From positions 598,045 through 662,044 of the forward strand of contig JACRPS010000003.1 of the NCBI GenBank assembly GCA_016223085.1: a stretch of 64,000 nt of DNA, in the 5' to 3' direction. Within the stretch, counting starts at the first letter, position 1. Each line of letters opens with the position of its first letter. Shown here piece by piece: positions 57,866 to 64,000 of this stretch. The translations under genes were made by a program, and so were the position numbers. The notes under the pieces are model-generated. The model was not told the DNA's origin. It did not search any database and saw nothing but the letters and a program-made list of their open reading frames with translations. The DNA is from Chloroflexota bacterium (lineage in GTDB: Bacteria > Chloroflexota > Anaerolineae > Aggregatilineales > Phototrophicaceae).

Positions 57866-58174
57866 ATGCAGCCGTATGTGACAACCGTGATCGTGGACGA
57901 GAAACGCCGGATTATGCTTGACCTGCCGGATGACATGCCGACCGGCCCGATTGAAATCACCGCGCGCCCGTTGGCCGCATCCGAACCGCCGCCAGAACCG
58001 CTGACCCGCGAGTGGGTGCGGGAGAAGTTAAAAGCCGCCGGGCTACTAGACGACAAAGCTGAACCGGATGCTATGGCAATTAGCGATCAGGAAATGGCGC
58101 GACTGGGACAGGTGTTTGCCGATGTTCGCTCTATATCTGAATTAATTGACGAAGATCGCGAGGAACGACTTTGA
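57866..58174 (+). CDS. Putative VapB-type antitoxin
   Basis: A 102-aa protein encoded directly before a PIN-domain toxin, its stop overlapping the toxin start. The N-terminal half (VTTVIVDEKRRIMLDLPDDM) looks like a SpoVT/AbrB-type swapped-hairpin DNA-binding region, and the acidic C-terminal half would bind the toxin. This is inferred from position and general form; the family is not certain. ATG 57866 follows AAGGG. It should autorepress the operon together with the toxin. Confidence 0.65.
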   Translation: MQPYVTTVIVDEKRRIMLDLPDDMPTGPIEITARPLAASEPPPEPLTREWVREKLKAAGLLDDKAEPDAMAISDQEMARLGQVFADVRSISELIDEDREERL

Positions 58175-58623
58175 GTACTTTTTTTCTGGATACGAGCGCA
58201 ATTGCCAAACGTTACATCCCTGAGACCGGAAGTACATGGATAAACAGTTTGGTACTCCCTCAAACCCGAAATACTGTTGTCATTTCCCGTTTGACGATGG
58301 TTGAGTTTGTTTCTGCATTGGTTCGTCGCCAGCGCGAGAAGTCTATCAGCTTGAATGATCTTGAGATGTTCCGAGGCGCATTTCTGGATCACGTGAATCA
58401 AATTTATACCGTTATCAATCTCACTAAAGATGTACTTGCTGATGCAAGAACATTACTTGAGCGATACCCATTGCGAACGCTTGATGCGATTCAACTGGCT
58501 TCGCCTCTGAAAGGGCAAATTACTCTTGAAACTGTACTTACTTTCATCAGCGCCGACACGCGCCTTTTAAGCGCCGCAGCCGCCGAAGGGCTGCCCACCG
58601 ATAATCCAAACGCACAGACCTAA
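58171..58623 (+). CDS. VapC-like PIN-domain ribonuclease toxin
   Basis: A 150-aa PIN-domain protein, expected to cleave RNA when not held by its antitoxin. The four acidic residues are visible: D in FFLDTSAIAK, E in LTMVEFVSAL, D in RTLDAIQLAS and D in ISADTRLL. The start is TTG 58171, overlapping the antitoxin stop (TTGA). The gene is AT-richer than its neighbours, consistent with transfer. Its stop lies 5 nt before coaBC, an essential gene, so the two are probably on one message. Confidence 0.85.
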   Translation: MSTFFLDTSAIAKRYIPETGSTWINSLVLPQTRNTVVISRLTMVEFVSALVRRQREKSISLNDLEMFRGAFLDHVNQIYTVINLTKDVLADARTLLERYPLRTLDAIQLASPLKGQITLETVLTFISADTRLLSAAAAEGLPTDNPNAQT

Positions 58624-58628
58624 AAATC

Positions 58629-59879
58629 ATGCAAGACAAAATCACCCTGCTCGACAACAAACGAATCATCCTCGGCGTGACCGGCAGCATTGCCGCGTAC
58701 AAGGCCGTTGACCTCGCCAGCAAGCTGACGCAGGCCGGCGCGCTGGTGGACGTGATGATGACCGATGCCGCGCAGCAGTTCGTCACGCCGCTGGCGTTCC
58801 AGTCTGTCACCGGACGTGCAGTATATACCTCCATGTGGCAGACCGACAGCAGCGGTGGCCTGCCCACCCACATCGCTCACATCGGGTTGGGCGAAGGCGC
58901 GGACGTGCTGGTGATCGCGCCCTGCACCGCCAACACGCTGGCGAAGATCGCGCATGGGCTGGCCGACGATCTGTTGAGCGTCACGGCGCTGGCGGCGCGC
59001 TGCCCGCTGGTGATCGCCCCGGCGATGGACGGCGGCATGTACGGCAGCGAAGTCACCGAGTTTAACATTCGTATCCTCAAGGGGCGCGGCGTGATGGTGA
59101 TCGAGCCGGACGAAGGCCGCTTTGCTTCGGGACTCGTCGGCAAAGGCCGCCTGCCGGAAACGCCTGCGCTGATCGGCCATATCCGCCGGATGCTGGGGCG
59201 CGACGGTGCGCTGCGCGGCAAAAACATCGTCGTGACGGCGGGCGGCACGCGCGAAGCGATTGACCCGGTACGTTACATCTCCAACCGTTCCAGCGGCAAG
59301 CAGGGGTATGCGCTGGCACAGGCGGCGCTGGACGCCGGCGCGAAGAACGTAACGCTTATCAGCGCCGCGCAGCACTTGCCCGCCCCGGTCGGCGCGACCG
59401 TTGTGCCGGTCAACAGCGCGGCGGAGATGCTGTACGCGGTGCTGGAACACACGCCCAACGCCGACGCCTTGCTGATGGCCGCCGCCGTCGCCGATTTCAC
59501 GCCGGAACATGTCGCCACGCAGAAGATCAAAAAGAAAGACGATTCATCCGACGCGCCGACGCTGGCGCTGACCCGCACGCCGGACATTCTGCTGGTCGTC
59601 AAAAAGCGCCGCGAGGACACCGGCTTCCCGCGTGTTGTGGTCGGCTTCGCGGCGGAAAGCGAGGATTTGCTCCACAATGCCCGCGCCAAGCTGGAGCGCA
59701 AGGGGCTTGATCTGCTGGTCGCCAACGACATTACTGCCAGCGACGCCGGCTTCGAGGTGGATACCAACCGCGTGGTCATTCTGGACACAAACGGCGGGCA
59801 GGAAACGCTTGGCCTGTTGAGCAAGGCCGCCGTTGCCGAAGCGATCATCGGTCGCGTGGCAGAAGTATTACGCCGTTGA
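58629..59879 (+). CDS. coaBC: Bifunctional CoaBC (phosphopantothenoylcysteine synthetase/decarboxylase)
   Basis: Carries out two steps of coenzyme A synthesis: joining cysteine to 4'-phosphopantothenate (CoaB part) and decarboxylating the product (FMN-dependent CoaC part). The 416-aa protein has the CoaC domain first (GSIAAYKAVDLASKL, the HIGLG histidine near 84, APCTANTLAKIAHGLADDLL), then CoaB from about 200 (GGTREAIDPVRYISNRSSG). The motif PAMN-x2-M reads PAMDGGM, and the clamp cysteine of E. coli CoaBC is serine (GRFASG), as is typical of the phylum as far as I know. It follows vapBC by 5 nt. Confidence 0.94.
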   Translation: MQDKITLLDNKRIILGVTGSIAAYKAVDLASKLTQAGALVDVMMTDAAQQFVTPLAFQSVTGRAVYTSMWQTDSSGGLPTHIAHIGLGEGADVLVIAPCTANTLAKIAHGLADDLLSVTALAARCPLVIAPAMDGGMYGSEVTEFNIRILKGRGVMVIEPDEGRFASGLVGKGRLPETPALIGHIRRMLGRDGALRGKNIVVTAGGTREAIDPVRYISNRSSGKQGYALAQAALDAGAKNVTLISAAQHLPAPVGATVVPVNSAAEMLYAVLEHTPNADALLMAAAVADFTPEHVATQKIKKKDDSSDAPTLALTRTPDILLVVKKRREDTGFPRVVVGFAAESEDLLHNARAKLERKGLDLLVANDITASDAGFEVDTNRVVILDTNGGQETLGLLSKAAVAEAIIGRVAEVLRR

Positions 59880-59925
59880 GCAGTTCCGTAACCTGCTTTT
59901 AACCAGTTTTTTGCAGGTTTGTCAA

Positions 59926-59954
59926 TTGTCCGGGCTGGTAATTGCCACTATAAT
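59926..59954 (+). promoter_or_regulatory. Sigma-70-type promoter
   Basis: TTGTCC (59926-59931), a 17-nt spacer and TATAAT (59949-59954) form the best -35/-10 pair in the window. It would drive the exported protein at 60012 with a leader of about 50 nt. Confidence 0.75.
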
Positions 59955-60011
59955 GACAATTGTCTGTTTGTATTCCCTGACCTGTCTTACGCAAGAAGGA
60001 GAAACCACTTC

Positions 60012-61085
60012 ATGAAGTCACGTCTTTGGGCGCTTGTGCTGGTTTTTGTCTTGGTCGTGGGCATGATCTCGACCGTTTCCGCGCAGGAAATGGATCCCTG
60101 TCTTGGCCTGTCTTCGGATGACTGCGCCATTCTCCAGGCGGCAGATACCGCTACCCTCAACTCCTTTACGGCGAGCTTCGACTTTAACCTGCAACTGACG
60201 GGTCTGGGCACATTGAGCGCGATGATGGGCAGCGCCGATGAGGGCGCTCCTGAGTCGATCACCATCACAGCCAACGCCAGCAACAGCCCGATTGTGATGA
60301 ACCCGGACGCTGCCGACCCCAGTTCTGCGCTGGCAATGGCGATGGATGTGAACGGCAGCATCAGCGGCCTGGGCGAAGGCACGGATACATCGGGCACGTT
60401 CAGCTTTGTGATTGTTGACGGCGTGTTTTATGCCAAGGACCCGGAAACCGGCCAGTGGCATGGCATGACGCTGGAAGACGCGGCGGCGGAACTAGGCGGC
60501 GCTGGCCTGCCGGTGGACCCCTCGTCGCTGCTTCAGGGTGACATGAGCAGCATGGGCGCGGCCACCGACCCGGCGGCGGCGCTGGCGGAAGCCGGTCTGG
60601 CCCCCGAAGACGTGGAAGCCCTGATGAATGTCGAAGGTTTCCTGGGACAGCAGCGCGTAGCCGACACGGAACTGCACGGACAGCCGATGGCTACTTTTGA
60701 ATCGACCGTAGACATTTCCGCCCTGCTGGCGTCGTCGGAATTCCAGAATATTCTGATGAAGGCGTCGCAGTCCAGTGACAACCCGGACGCGGCGCAGGTC
60801 GCCCAGATCGGCATGATGCTACCGATGCTGGTGAAGGAAGCCAATGTCAAGCTGACCCGTTGGATTGGCGTGAACGACCAACTGCCGCACCGCATGATGC
60901 TGGATGTCAACGCAACGCTCGACATCGGCGCGATGATGGGCGCCGCGGGTGGCAGCGATGCTCCACAGATGGAGCCGGTGGTGTTTAAGATGACGCTGGA
61001 CATCGAACTTGACCAGCACAACGCGACGACCGCGCCGGTTGCGCCCGAAGGCGCGATCATGGAAACGCCGGAAGCCAGCGGCTAA
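60012..61085 (+). CDS. Exported LppX/LprG-like protein
   Basis: A 357-aa secreted protein with signal peptide (cleavage after VSA near 22). It has no lipobox, so it is probably soluble or loosely bound. Repeated amphipathic strands with motifs such as FTASFDFNLQLTGLGTLSAM, GTFSFVIVDGVFYAKDP and TRWIGVNDQLPHRMMLDVNA resemble the lipid-binding fold of LppX_LprAFG/LolA-like carriers. It may carry lipids or other hydrophobic molecules; this is an inference. AAGGAG lies close to ATG and a strong promoter lies 60 nt upstream. Methionine content is high. Confidence 0.75.
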   Translation: MKSRLWALVLVFVLVVGMISTVSAQEMDPCLGLSSDDCAILQAADTATLNSFTASFDFNLQLTGLGTLSAMMGSADEGAPESITITANASNSPIVMNPDAADPSSALAMAMDVNGSISGLGEGTDTSGTFSFVIVDGVFYAKDPETGQWHGMTLEDAAAELGGAGLPVDPSSLLQGDMSSMGAATDPAAALAEAGLAPEDVEALMNVEGFLGQQRVADTELHGQPMATFESTVDISALLASSEFQNILMKASQSSDNPDAAQVAQIGMMLPMLVKEANVKLTRWIGVNDQLPHRMMLDVNATLDIGAMMGAAGGSDAPQMEPVVFKMTLDIELDQHNATTAPVAPEGAIMETPEASG

Positions 61086-61111
61086 AGTGCCCGCAGTCAC
61101 AACAAACAGGT

Positions 61112-61135
61112 GTAGGGGCGCACCGCCGTGCGCCC
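61112..61135. repeat. GTAGGG palindrome, copy 17
   Basis: GTAGGGGCGCAC pairs with GTGCGCCCTGC except at the outer right end; class CGCACGGCGGTGCG. Confidence 0.75.
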
Positions 61136-61154
61136 TGCAACTCTGTTTAACCCT

Positions 61155-61182
61155 GGAGGGGCACGGCATGCCGTGCCCCTAC
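61155..61182. repeat. GTAGGG-family palindrome, copy 18
   Basis: GGAGGGGCACGGCA is followed by its complementary arm, with one mismatch at the second base; class CACGGCATGCCGTG. It lies only 19 nt after copy 17. Confidence 0.85.
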
Positions 61183-61243
61183 CCGTTTCTATCCCATAGC
61201 ATCCGTAGGGCAAGCGTCGCTGTACTTCGTTTTTTGTCTCCGT

Positions 61244-61249
61244 TATAAT
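61244..61249 (+). promoter_or_regulatory. Putative -10 box
   Basis: TATAAT lies 55 nt before the ATG at 61305. The -35 region is weak. Confidence 0.4.
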
Positions 61250-61304
61250 GCCTCACTGGTTTACTGTTCTCATGGGAGAACGCCGCACAGTTTCGGAGTC
61301 AGGC

Positions 61305-62405
61305 ATGGTTTCACTGGACGATACGCAGCCGCGCCCGGCGGTCACAATTGACCCGTATGAAGATGATCTGCCCGCCGGGGGGCCGGGCTGCACGATCTGG
61401 GCGATCATCGGTGTGGTCATCGTTGGCTTCGCAGTGGTGATTATCGCGCTGGCGGCGCTGGCAGGCTGGACTTCCGGCCAGCGCGTGGCCCAGATGAACG
61501 CGACCGCCACCCAGAACGCGGCCATCAGCGAACAGATTAACCGCATACCGGCGGACATCGCCAGTGGCAATACGATTGTCCTCCATGCCCGCCTCAACTA
61601 TCTCCTGACCATAACTCCCGGCGTGTCCGGCCTTGACGGTTTCGTGCAGACGGCGACCGCCGTATATCTCAACAGCCAGCCAACCACCACGCCCACCCCC
61701 ACCATCACCCCCACTGCCAGTCCGACCCAGTCCGCGCCGCTGCCACTGCCGGAAACGACGGCGGCGGTCAGCGGTCCGGGCAGTTCGTTTGATCTGGCCG
61801 CGCTGCTGGTCGAAGCGCAGCAGGCCGTGTCGCTCAACGAGTGGGACCGCGCGATTGAAACGCTGGACGTGATTCTGGCGGCGGACAGCAGCTTCGAGGC
61901 CGCAACCGTGCGCCGGCTGATGCTTCAGGCGCTTACCAGCAAGGCGCTGACGCTGTACCGGGGTGGCGATGTTGGTGATCTAGCCGAAGCCAACGTGCTG
62001 GCCGACCGCGCCGAGCAGTTTGGCGACATCGGCGAACTGAACTACGAACGGTATATCGCCACGCTGTACCTCGACGCGCTGAATACCGTCGGCGCGAATT
62101 ACCCGGCGGCGATTCAGGCGTTAAGCAAACTCTACCGCGAAACGCCCAATTACCGGGACGTGACGCAGTTGCTGTTTAACCAGTACGTCGCTTACGGTGA
62201 TGCCTGGGTAGCGCAGGGTGAATTCTGCCCGGCCATCGGGCCGTACCAGTCAGCCCTGACGATCCTCTCCAGCGGTGAAGTCAGCGCCAAACTGACCAAC
62301 GCCGAAACGATGTGTTCGCAGGCCACACCGCTGCCCGGAATTGACACCACACTCACGCCAGGAACGCCGCAGCCGGTCGCGCCGGTGGGTCAGGTAGGAG
62401 GTTGA
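61305..62405 (+). CDS. Membrane-anchored TPR-like protein with Pro/Thr linker
   Basis: A 366-aa protein with a short cytoplasmic N terminus, one membrane helix (about 32-55), a Pro/Thr-rich linker (about 120-160) and a helical repeat region (about 165-330) with TPR-like units (EAQQAVSLNEWDRAIETLDV, then ALSKLYRETPNYRDVTQLL). A Pro/Thr-rich tail ends it. This layout is widespread in Chloroflexota envelope proteins and suggests an outside-facing protein scaffold. ATG 61305 has GGAG 7 nt upstream; ATG 61248 and 61272 lie too near the -10 box. Confidence 0.78.
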   Translation: MVSLDDTQPRPAVTIDPYEDDLPAGGPGCTIWAIIGVVIVGFAVVIIALAALAGWTSGQRVAQMNATATQNAAISEQINRIPADIASGNTIVLHARLNYLLTITPGVSGLDGFVQTATAVYLNSQPTTTPTPTITPTASPTQSAPLPLPETTAAVSGPGSSFDLAALLVEAQQAVSLNEWDRAIETLDVILAADSSFEAATVRRLMLQALTSKALTLYRGGDVGDLAEANVLADRAEQFGDIGELNYERYIATLYLDALNTVGANYPAAIQALSKLYRETPNYRDVTQLLFNQYVAYGDAWVAQGEFCPAIGPYQSALTILSSGEVSAKLTNAETMCSQATPLPGIDTTLTPGTPQPVAPVGQVGG

Positions 62406-62449
62406 TGCCCTCTCATTTTTTACTCATCTGCATCTAACGCAGGCTTTAC

Positions 62450-62581
62450 ATGCCTAAATTACGCTTACTGCCAAGCAAATCTGGAATATGGGTTGTGCTC
62501 ATTCCTCCGAAGTGGTGCGAGTTGTGTTGGAAGAAATCCAGATTTGCGGGCAAGCCGGATTTGGAGATTGGCGTCACCTAG
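62450..62581 (+). CDS. Possible small Cys-containing protein
   Basis: A 43-codon frame starting MPKLRLLPSKSGIWVVLIPP, with a CELCWKK motif and ending DLEIGVT. It has the character of a short zinc-binding or ribosome-associated protein (basic, one C-x2-C), but only two cysteines are present. AGG lies 7 nt before ATG and a terminator follows 27 nt after the stop, so it would form a complete small transcription unit. The frame also contains a 10-bp inverted repeat, so a structured RNA is an alternative. Coding status is unproven. Confidence 0.4.
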   Translation: MPKLRLLPSKSGIWVVLIPPKWCELCWKKSRFAGKPDLEIGVT

Positions 62582-62608
62582 TCCATAGGCAAGCCCTTCC
62601 CTCTATAG

Positions 62609-62650
62609 ACCGCCTGGCTGTGTCCCCCCTCACACCAGGCGGTTTGGGTT
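62609..62650 (+). terminator. Rho-independent terminator
   Basis: ACCGCCTGG (62609-62617) pairs with CCAGGCGGT (62635-62643), with a 17-nt loop, followed by TTGGGTTTT. It probably ends the TPR-like gene or the small frame. Confidence 0.7.
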
Positions 62651-62692
62651 TTATAGCCCCAAACGTTATACTCAATTGAAAAGCGGTCCATT

Positions 62693-62721
62693 GTGGGGAC
62701 ATGGCGGCGTCATGTCCCTAC
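62693..62721. repeat. GTAGGG-family palindrome, copy 19
   Basis: GTGGGGACATG pairs with CATGTCCCTAC, with one change in the left end; class ACATGGNGNCGTCATGT. Confidence 0.8.
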
Positions 62722-62740
62722 CGATATTTGGTTATAAAAT

Positions 62741-62768
62741 GTAGGCACACGGCATGCCGTGTCCCTAC
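62741..62768. repeat. GTAGGG-family palindrome, copy 20
   Basis: GTAGGCACACGGCA is followed by its complementary arm ending GTCCCTAC, with one mismatch; class CACGGCATGCCGTG. It is 19 nt after copy 19. Confidence 0.85.
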
Positions 62769-62797
62769 GATGATTCGCGTAACAGGGAGATAACGTT

Positions 62798-63256
62798 ATG
62801 ACCGACTCCATCGTTTCTGCCGGGCAGTCCACCGGCATCCGGGTGATTGACAGCCTCAGCGCGCATGAATTTGCCGTTGAACTCGACGGCGAAAAAGTCA
62901 GCGGGGTTCTGCGAATCAGCGGCTTTTATTCGTTTAAACTCGACGTGCGCACCACTACTACCCTCAAGGCGGTGCAGGAGCCGTTTAAGCTGGTGAAGAT
63001 GGTGCAGCGCGACCCCAACACGCCATTTAACCGCTGGATTCGGGAGTCGGTCAGCGCGAAGGCGGACATCGTTCGTCCCAAACGTACACTGGCGATCATC
63101 GCTGTTGACGACGGTGTGGAAATCCGCCGCTGGACGCTGCATGGCGCATGGATTGCCGAAATCGGCTATTCTGACTTTAACACCGGCCTGGCTGATCTGG
63201 TGGAAGAATCGCTGACCATCCGCTTTGACGACATCGAAGAAACATGGGCGTCGTAG
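62798..63256 (+). CDS. Phage-type tail tube protein (T4 gp19-like)
   Basis: A 152-aa protein resembling the gp19/Hcp-like tail-tube family found in contractile phage tails and extracellular injection systems (eCIS). Typical features are a beta-barrel sequence with FAVELDGEKVSGVLRISGF near the start, IRRWTLHGAWIAEIGYSDFN and the closing TGLADLVEESLTIRFDDIEE. Neither sheath, baseplate, spike nor ATPase genes are next to it; palindromes lie upstream and a glycosyltransferase downstream. The rest of the apparatus may be elsewhere, or this is a stray gene. AGGGAG lies near ATG. Confidence 0.72.
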   Translation: MTDSIVSAGQSTGIRVIDSLSAHEFAVELDGEKVSGVLRISGFYSFKLDVRTTTTLKAVQEPFKLVKMVQRDPNTPFNRWIRESVSAKADIVRPKRTLAIIAVDDGVEIRRWTLHGAWIAEIGYSDFNTGLADLVEESLTIRFDDIEETWAS

Positions 63257-63337
63257 GGTAGTTGTCAGTTATCAGTTAGTCAGTTGTCCGTTCATTCCTT
63301 GAACGTCGGGCAACGCCCGAATTCGTAAACCGTTTTT

Positions 63338-63367
63338 GTAGGGGCGACTCTATGTGGTCGCCCCTGC
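63338..63367. repeat. GTAGGG palindrome, copy 21
   Basis: The arms GTAGGGGCGAC / GTCGCCCCTGC enclose 8 nt; one mismatch at the right end. Confidence 0.8.
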
Positions 63368-63407
63368 CCTGTAATCAGATGTTTATTAACCGTCCTTCAT
63401 TCCAACT

Positions 63408-63436
63408 GTAGGGGAGGGTCTAGGACCCTCCCCTAC
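63408..63436. repeat. GTAGGG palindrome, copy 22
   Basis: The arms GTAGGGGAGGGTC / GACCCTCCCCTAC enclose TAG. Same class as the copy at 48956. It ends 11 nt before the glycosyltransferase start. Confidence 0.9.
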
Positions 63437-63447
63437 ATCATCAGTCT

Positions 63448-64000
63448 ATGATCTTCAAACGGTATTCGCCCGCGTTTTTCCTGCCCCTGGCGGTGCTGCT
63501 GCTGGCTGCCGGGTTGTATATCATTGGCACCAACCGCGTCAGCTTCTGGGAAGACGAAAGCTGGATGGCCTCTGCCGTGCGCGGCGACCTGCCCCATGTC
63601 TGGACATTTGCCACCGAACGCGGCGTGCATCCGCCGCTGTATTTCCTGCTCGGCTGGCTGTATACCCGCTTCGCCGGCGACAGCGAAATCGCGCTGCGCT
63701 GGCTGGCCGGGCTGTGCGCGGTCCTCGGCGTTGCCTTCACCTATCGCCTGGGTGCGGACTGGTACGGGCGACGCGCCGGGTTATACGCCGCGTTGCTGGC
63801 AGCGGGGTCACTGTTCCTGATCTACTTTGGACGGCTGGCACGGCATTACACCCTGTTTTTTGCGCTGGCGGCGGCGCTGGTGTGGGCTTACGAACGGTGG
63901 GTAAACTCCTATCCCCTACCCGTCCCCCGTACACACGGGAAGGGAGAACGTGAACCACAACCGGCATTTCTCCCTCTCTCCGTATACAGGGAAGGGGTCA
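63448..64000 (+). CDS. GT39-like glycosyltransferase, partial (cut by window end)
   Basis: The first 184 residues of a membrane GT-C glycosyltransferase (GT39/ArnT/PMT-like) that would transfer a sugar from a polyprenyl carrier outside the membrane. The N-terminal helix is followed by FWEDESWMASA, the acidic D/E-rich loop in which the catalytic acid lies, and by ERGVHPPLYFLLGWL and FGRLARHYTLFFALAAAL, which fit the family. After WAYERW the frame enters a repeat-like sequence (PLPVPRTHGKGEREPQPAFL) that remains open to the window edge. The gene may continue or may be disrupted there. Confidence 0.78.
   Translation, partial: MIFKRYSPAFFLPLAVLLLAAGLYIIGTNRVSFWEDESWMASAVRGDLPHVWTFATERGVHPPLYFLLGWLYTRFAGDSEIALRWLAGLCAVLGVAFTYRLGADWYGRRAGLYAALLAAGSLFLIYFGRLARHYTLFFALAAALVWAYERWVNSYPLPVPRTHGKGEREPQPAFLPLSVYREGV
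63913..63997. repeat. CCCC/GGGG inverted repeat inside the glycosyltransferase gene
   Basis: The left arm begins CCCCTACCC and contains GTACAC...GGGAGAA; the right arm, inverted, reads CCCCTTCCC...GTATAC...GGGAGAA. The two arms match imperfectly. It belongs to the CCCTCTCC/GGAGAGGG spacer family seen at 14231-14343, here within an open reading frame. Confidence 0.6.

Larger units (their letters stand above)
62406..62797. other. Intergenic region with small frame, terminator and two palindromes
   Basis: Between the TPR-like gene and the tail-tube gene are a possible 43-codon gene (62450-62581), a terminator (62609-62650) and two palindromes (62693-62721, 62741-62768). A 10-bp inverted repeat GCAAATCTGG / CCAGATTTGC lies within the small frame. 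Confidence 0.55.

Noticed and set aside
62488-62679. A 63-codon frame in the same spacer as the small Cys-containing frame
   Set aside because: It runs through the terminator stem and has no ribosome site; the overlapping 43-codon frame is the better candidate.
1-64000. CRISPR array
   Set aside because: The repeated elements are isolated palindromes and short word arrays in spacers; no set of equal-length repeats with unique spacers and no cas gene was seen.
1-64000. tRNA or rRNA genes
   Set aside because: I saw no sequence with a T-loop consensus (GGTTCGAATCC-like) in a cloverleaf setting and no ribosomal RNA signature; a program search could still find a divergent tRNA.

Overview
The window looks like a chromosomal stretch of a Chloroflexota bacterium, most likely Anaerolineae-like. 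This is an inference. It rests on GC-rich coding DNA (about 60% by eye, not computed), Pro/Thr-rich linkers in secreted proteins, WD40 and FHA proteins, a CoaBC with an APAMDGGM motif, and many palindromic spacer repeats. I see no rRNA, tRNA, CRISPR array, complete insertion sequence or plasmid or phage replication gene.

Layout. 1-5.5 kb: a MerR-like regulator, dprA, a GH1 beta-glucosidase, a GNAT enzyme, prfA and a small hypothetical gene. 5.6-10.3 kb: a molybdopterin (sulfite-oxidase-like) enzyme, an FHA protein and a very large receiver/GAF/PAS/kinase-like/winged-helix regulator whose kinase part lacks the usual phospho-accepting histidine. 10.7-27.5 kb: a long mostly co-directional cluster with a large exported membrane protein, ABC ATPase, ABC permease, a coiled-coil protein with a collagen-like tail, MoxR ATPase, DUF58, BatA-type VWA and double-VWA proteins. 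It is a MoxR/Bat-type envelope system. A GT87-like gene, a DUF4160/DUF2442 pair, a GNAT gene and a GxxExxY nuclease-like gene sit inside it. 27.6-32.8 kb: a WD40 lipoprotein, a phosphorylase-like protein, manA, then mrr and a secreted thermonuclease. 32.8-41.1 kb, all minus: a small membrane protein, a membrane/spermidine-synthase fusion, a secreted protein, a K+/H+ antiporter, a serine hydrolase, a small protein and an ArsR-type regulator. 41.4-48.4 kb: TPR, rhomboid, Ala/Lys-rich protein, membrane protein, surE and a PPC-repeat protein. 48.4-53.8 kb: kinase-like protein, ftsH, and an FHA / ECF sigma / Cys-rich putative anti-sigma / trxB series. 53.9-64 kb: an ATPase plus membrane winged-helix pair, PASTA protein, vapBC-like pair, coaBC, two envelope proteins, a solitary phage-type tail-tube gene and the start of a GT39-like glycosyltransferase.

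The most unusual property is the spacer DNA. Three kinds of repeat recur: (1) 22-30 bp palindromes mostly ending GTAGGG...CCCTAC, with inner arms that differ between copies but stay complementary; (2) arrays of roughly 8-nt words ending in CAGAG, CAAAG or CCAAG, often folded into long inverted repeats; (3) CCCTCTCC/GGAGAGGG-type hairpins. Word-repeat hairpins bracket two genes (GNAT and GxxExxY) that interrupt the moxR-DUF58-batA order, which suggests single-gene cassettes. A CCCC/GGGG-type element appears to lie in frame within the last gene.

Other leads are the histidine-less hybrid regulator, the possible thiol-stress sigma/anti-sigma/trxB module, the ATPase plus membrane winged-helix pair, and the lone tail-tube gene. 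All family assignments come from reading motifs; no database search was possible.
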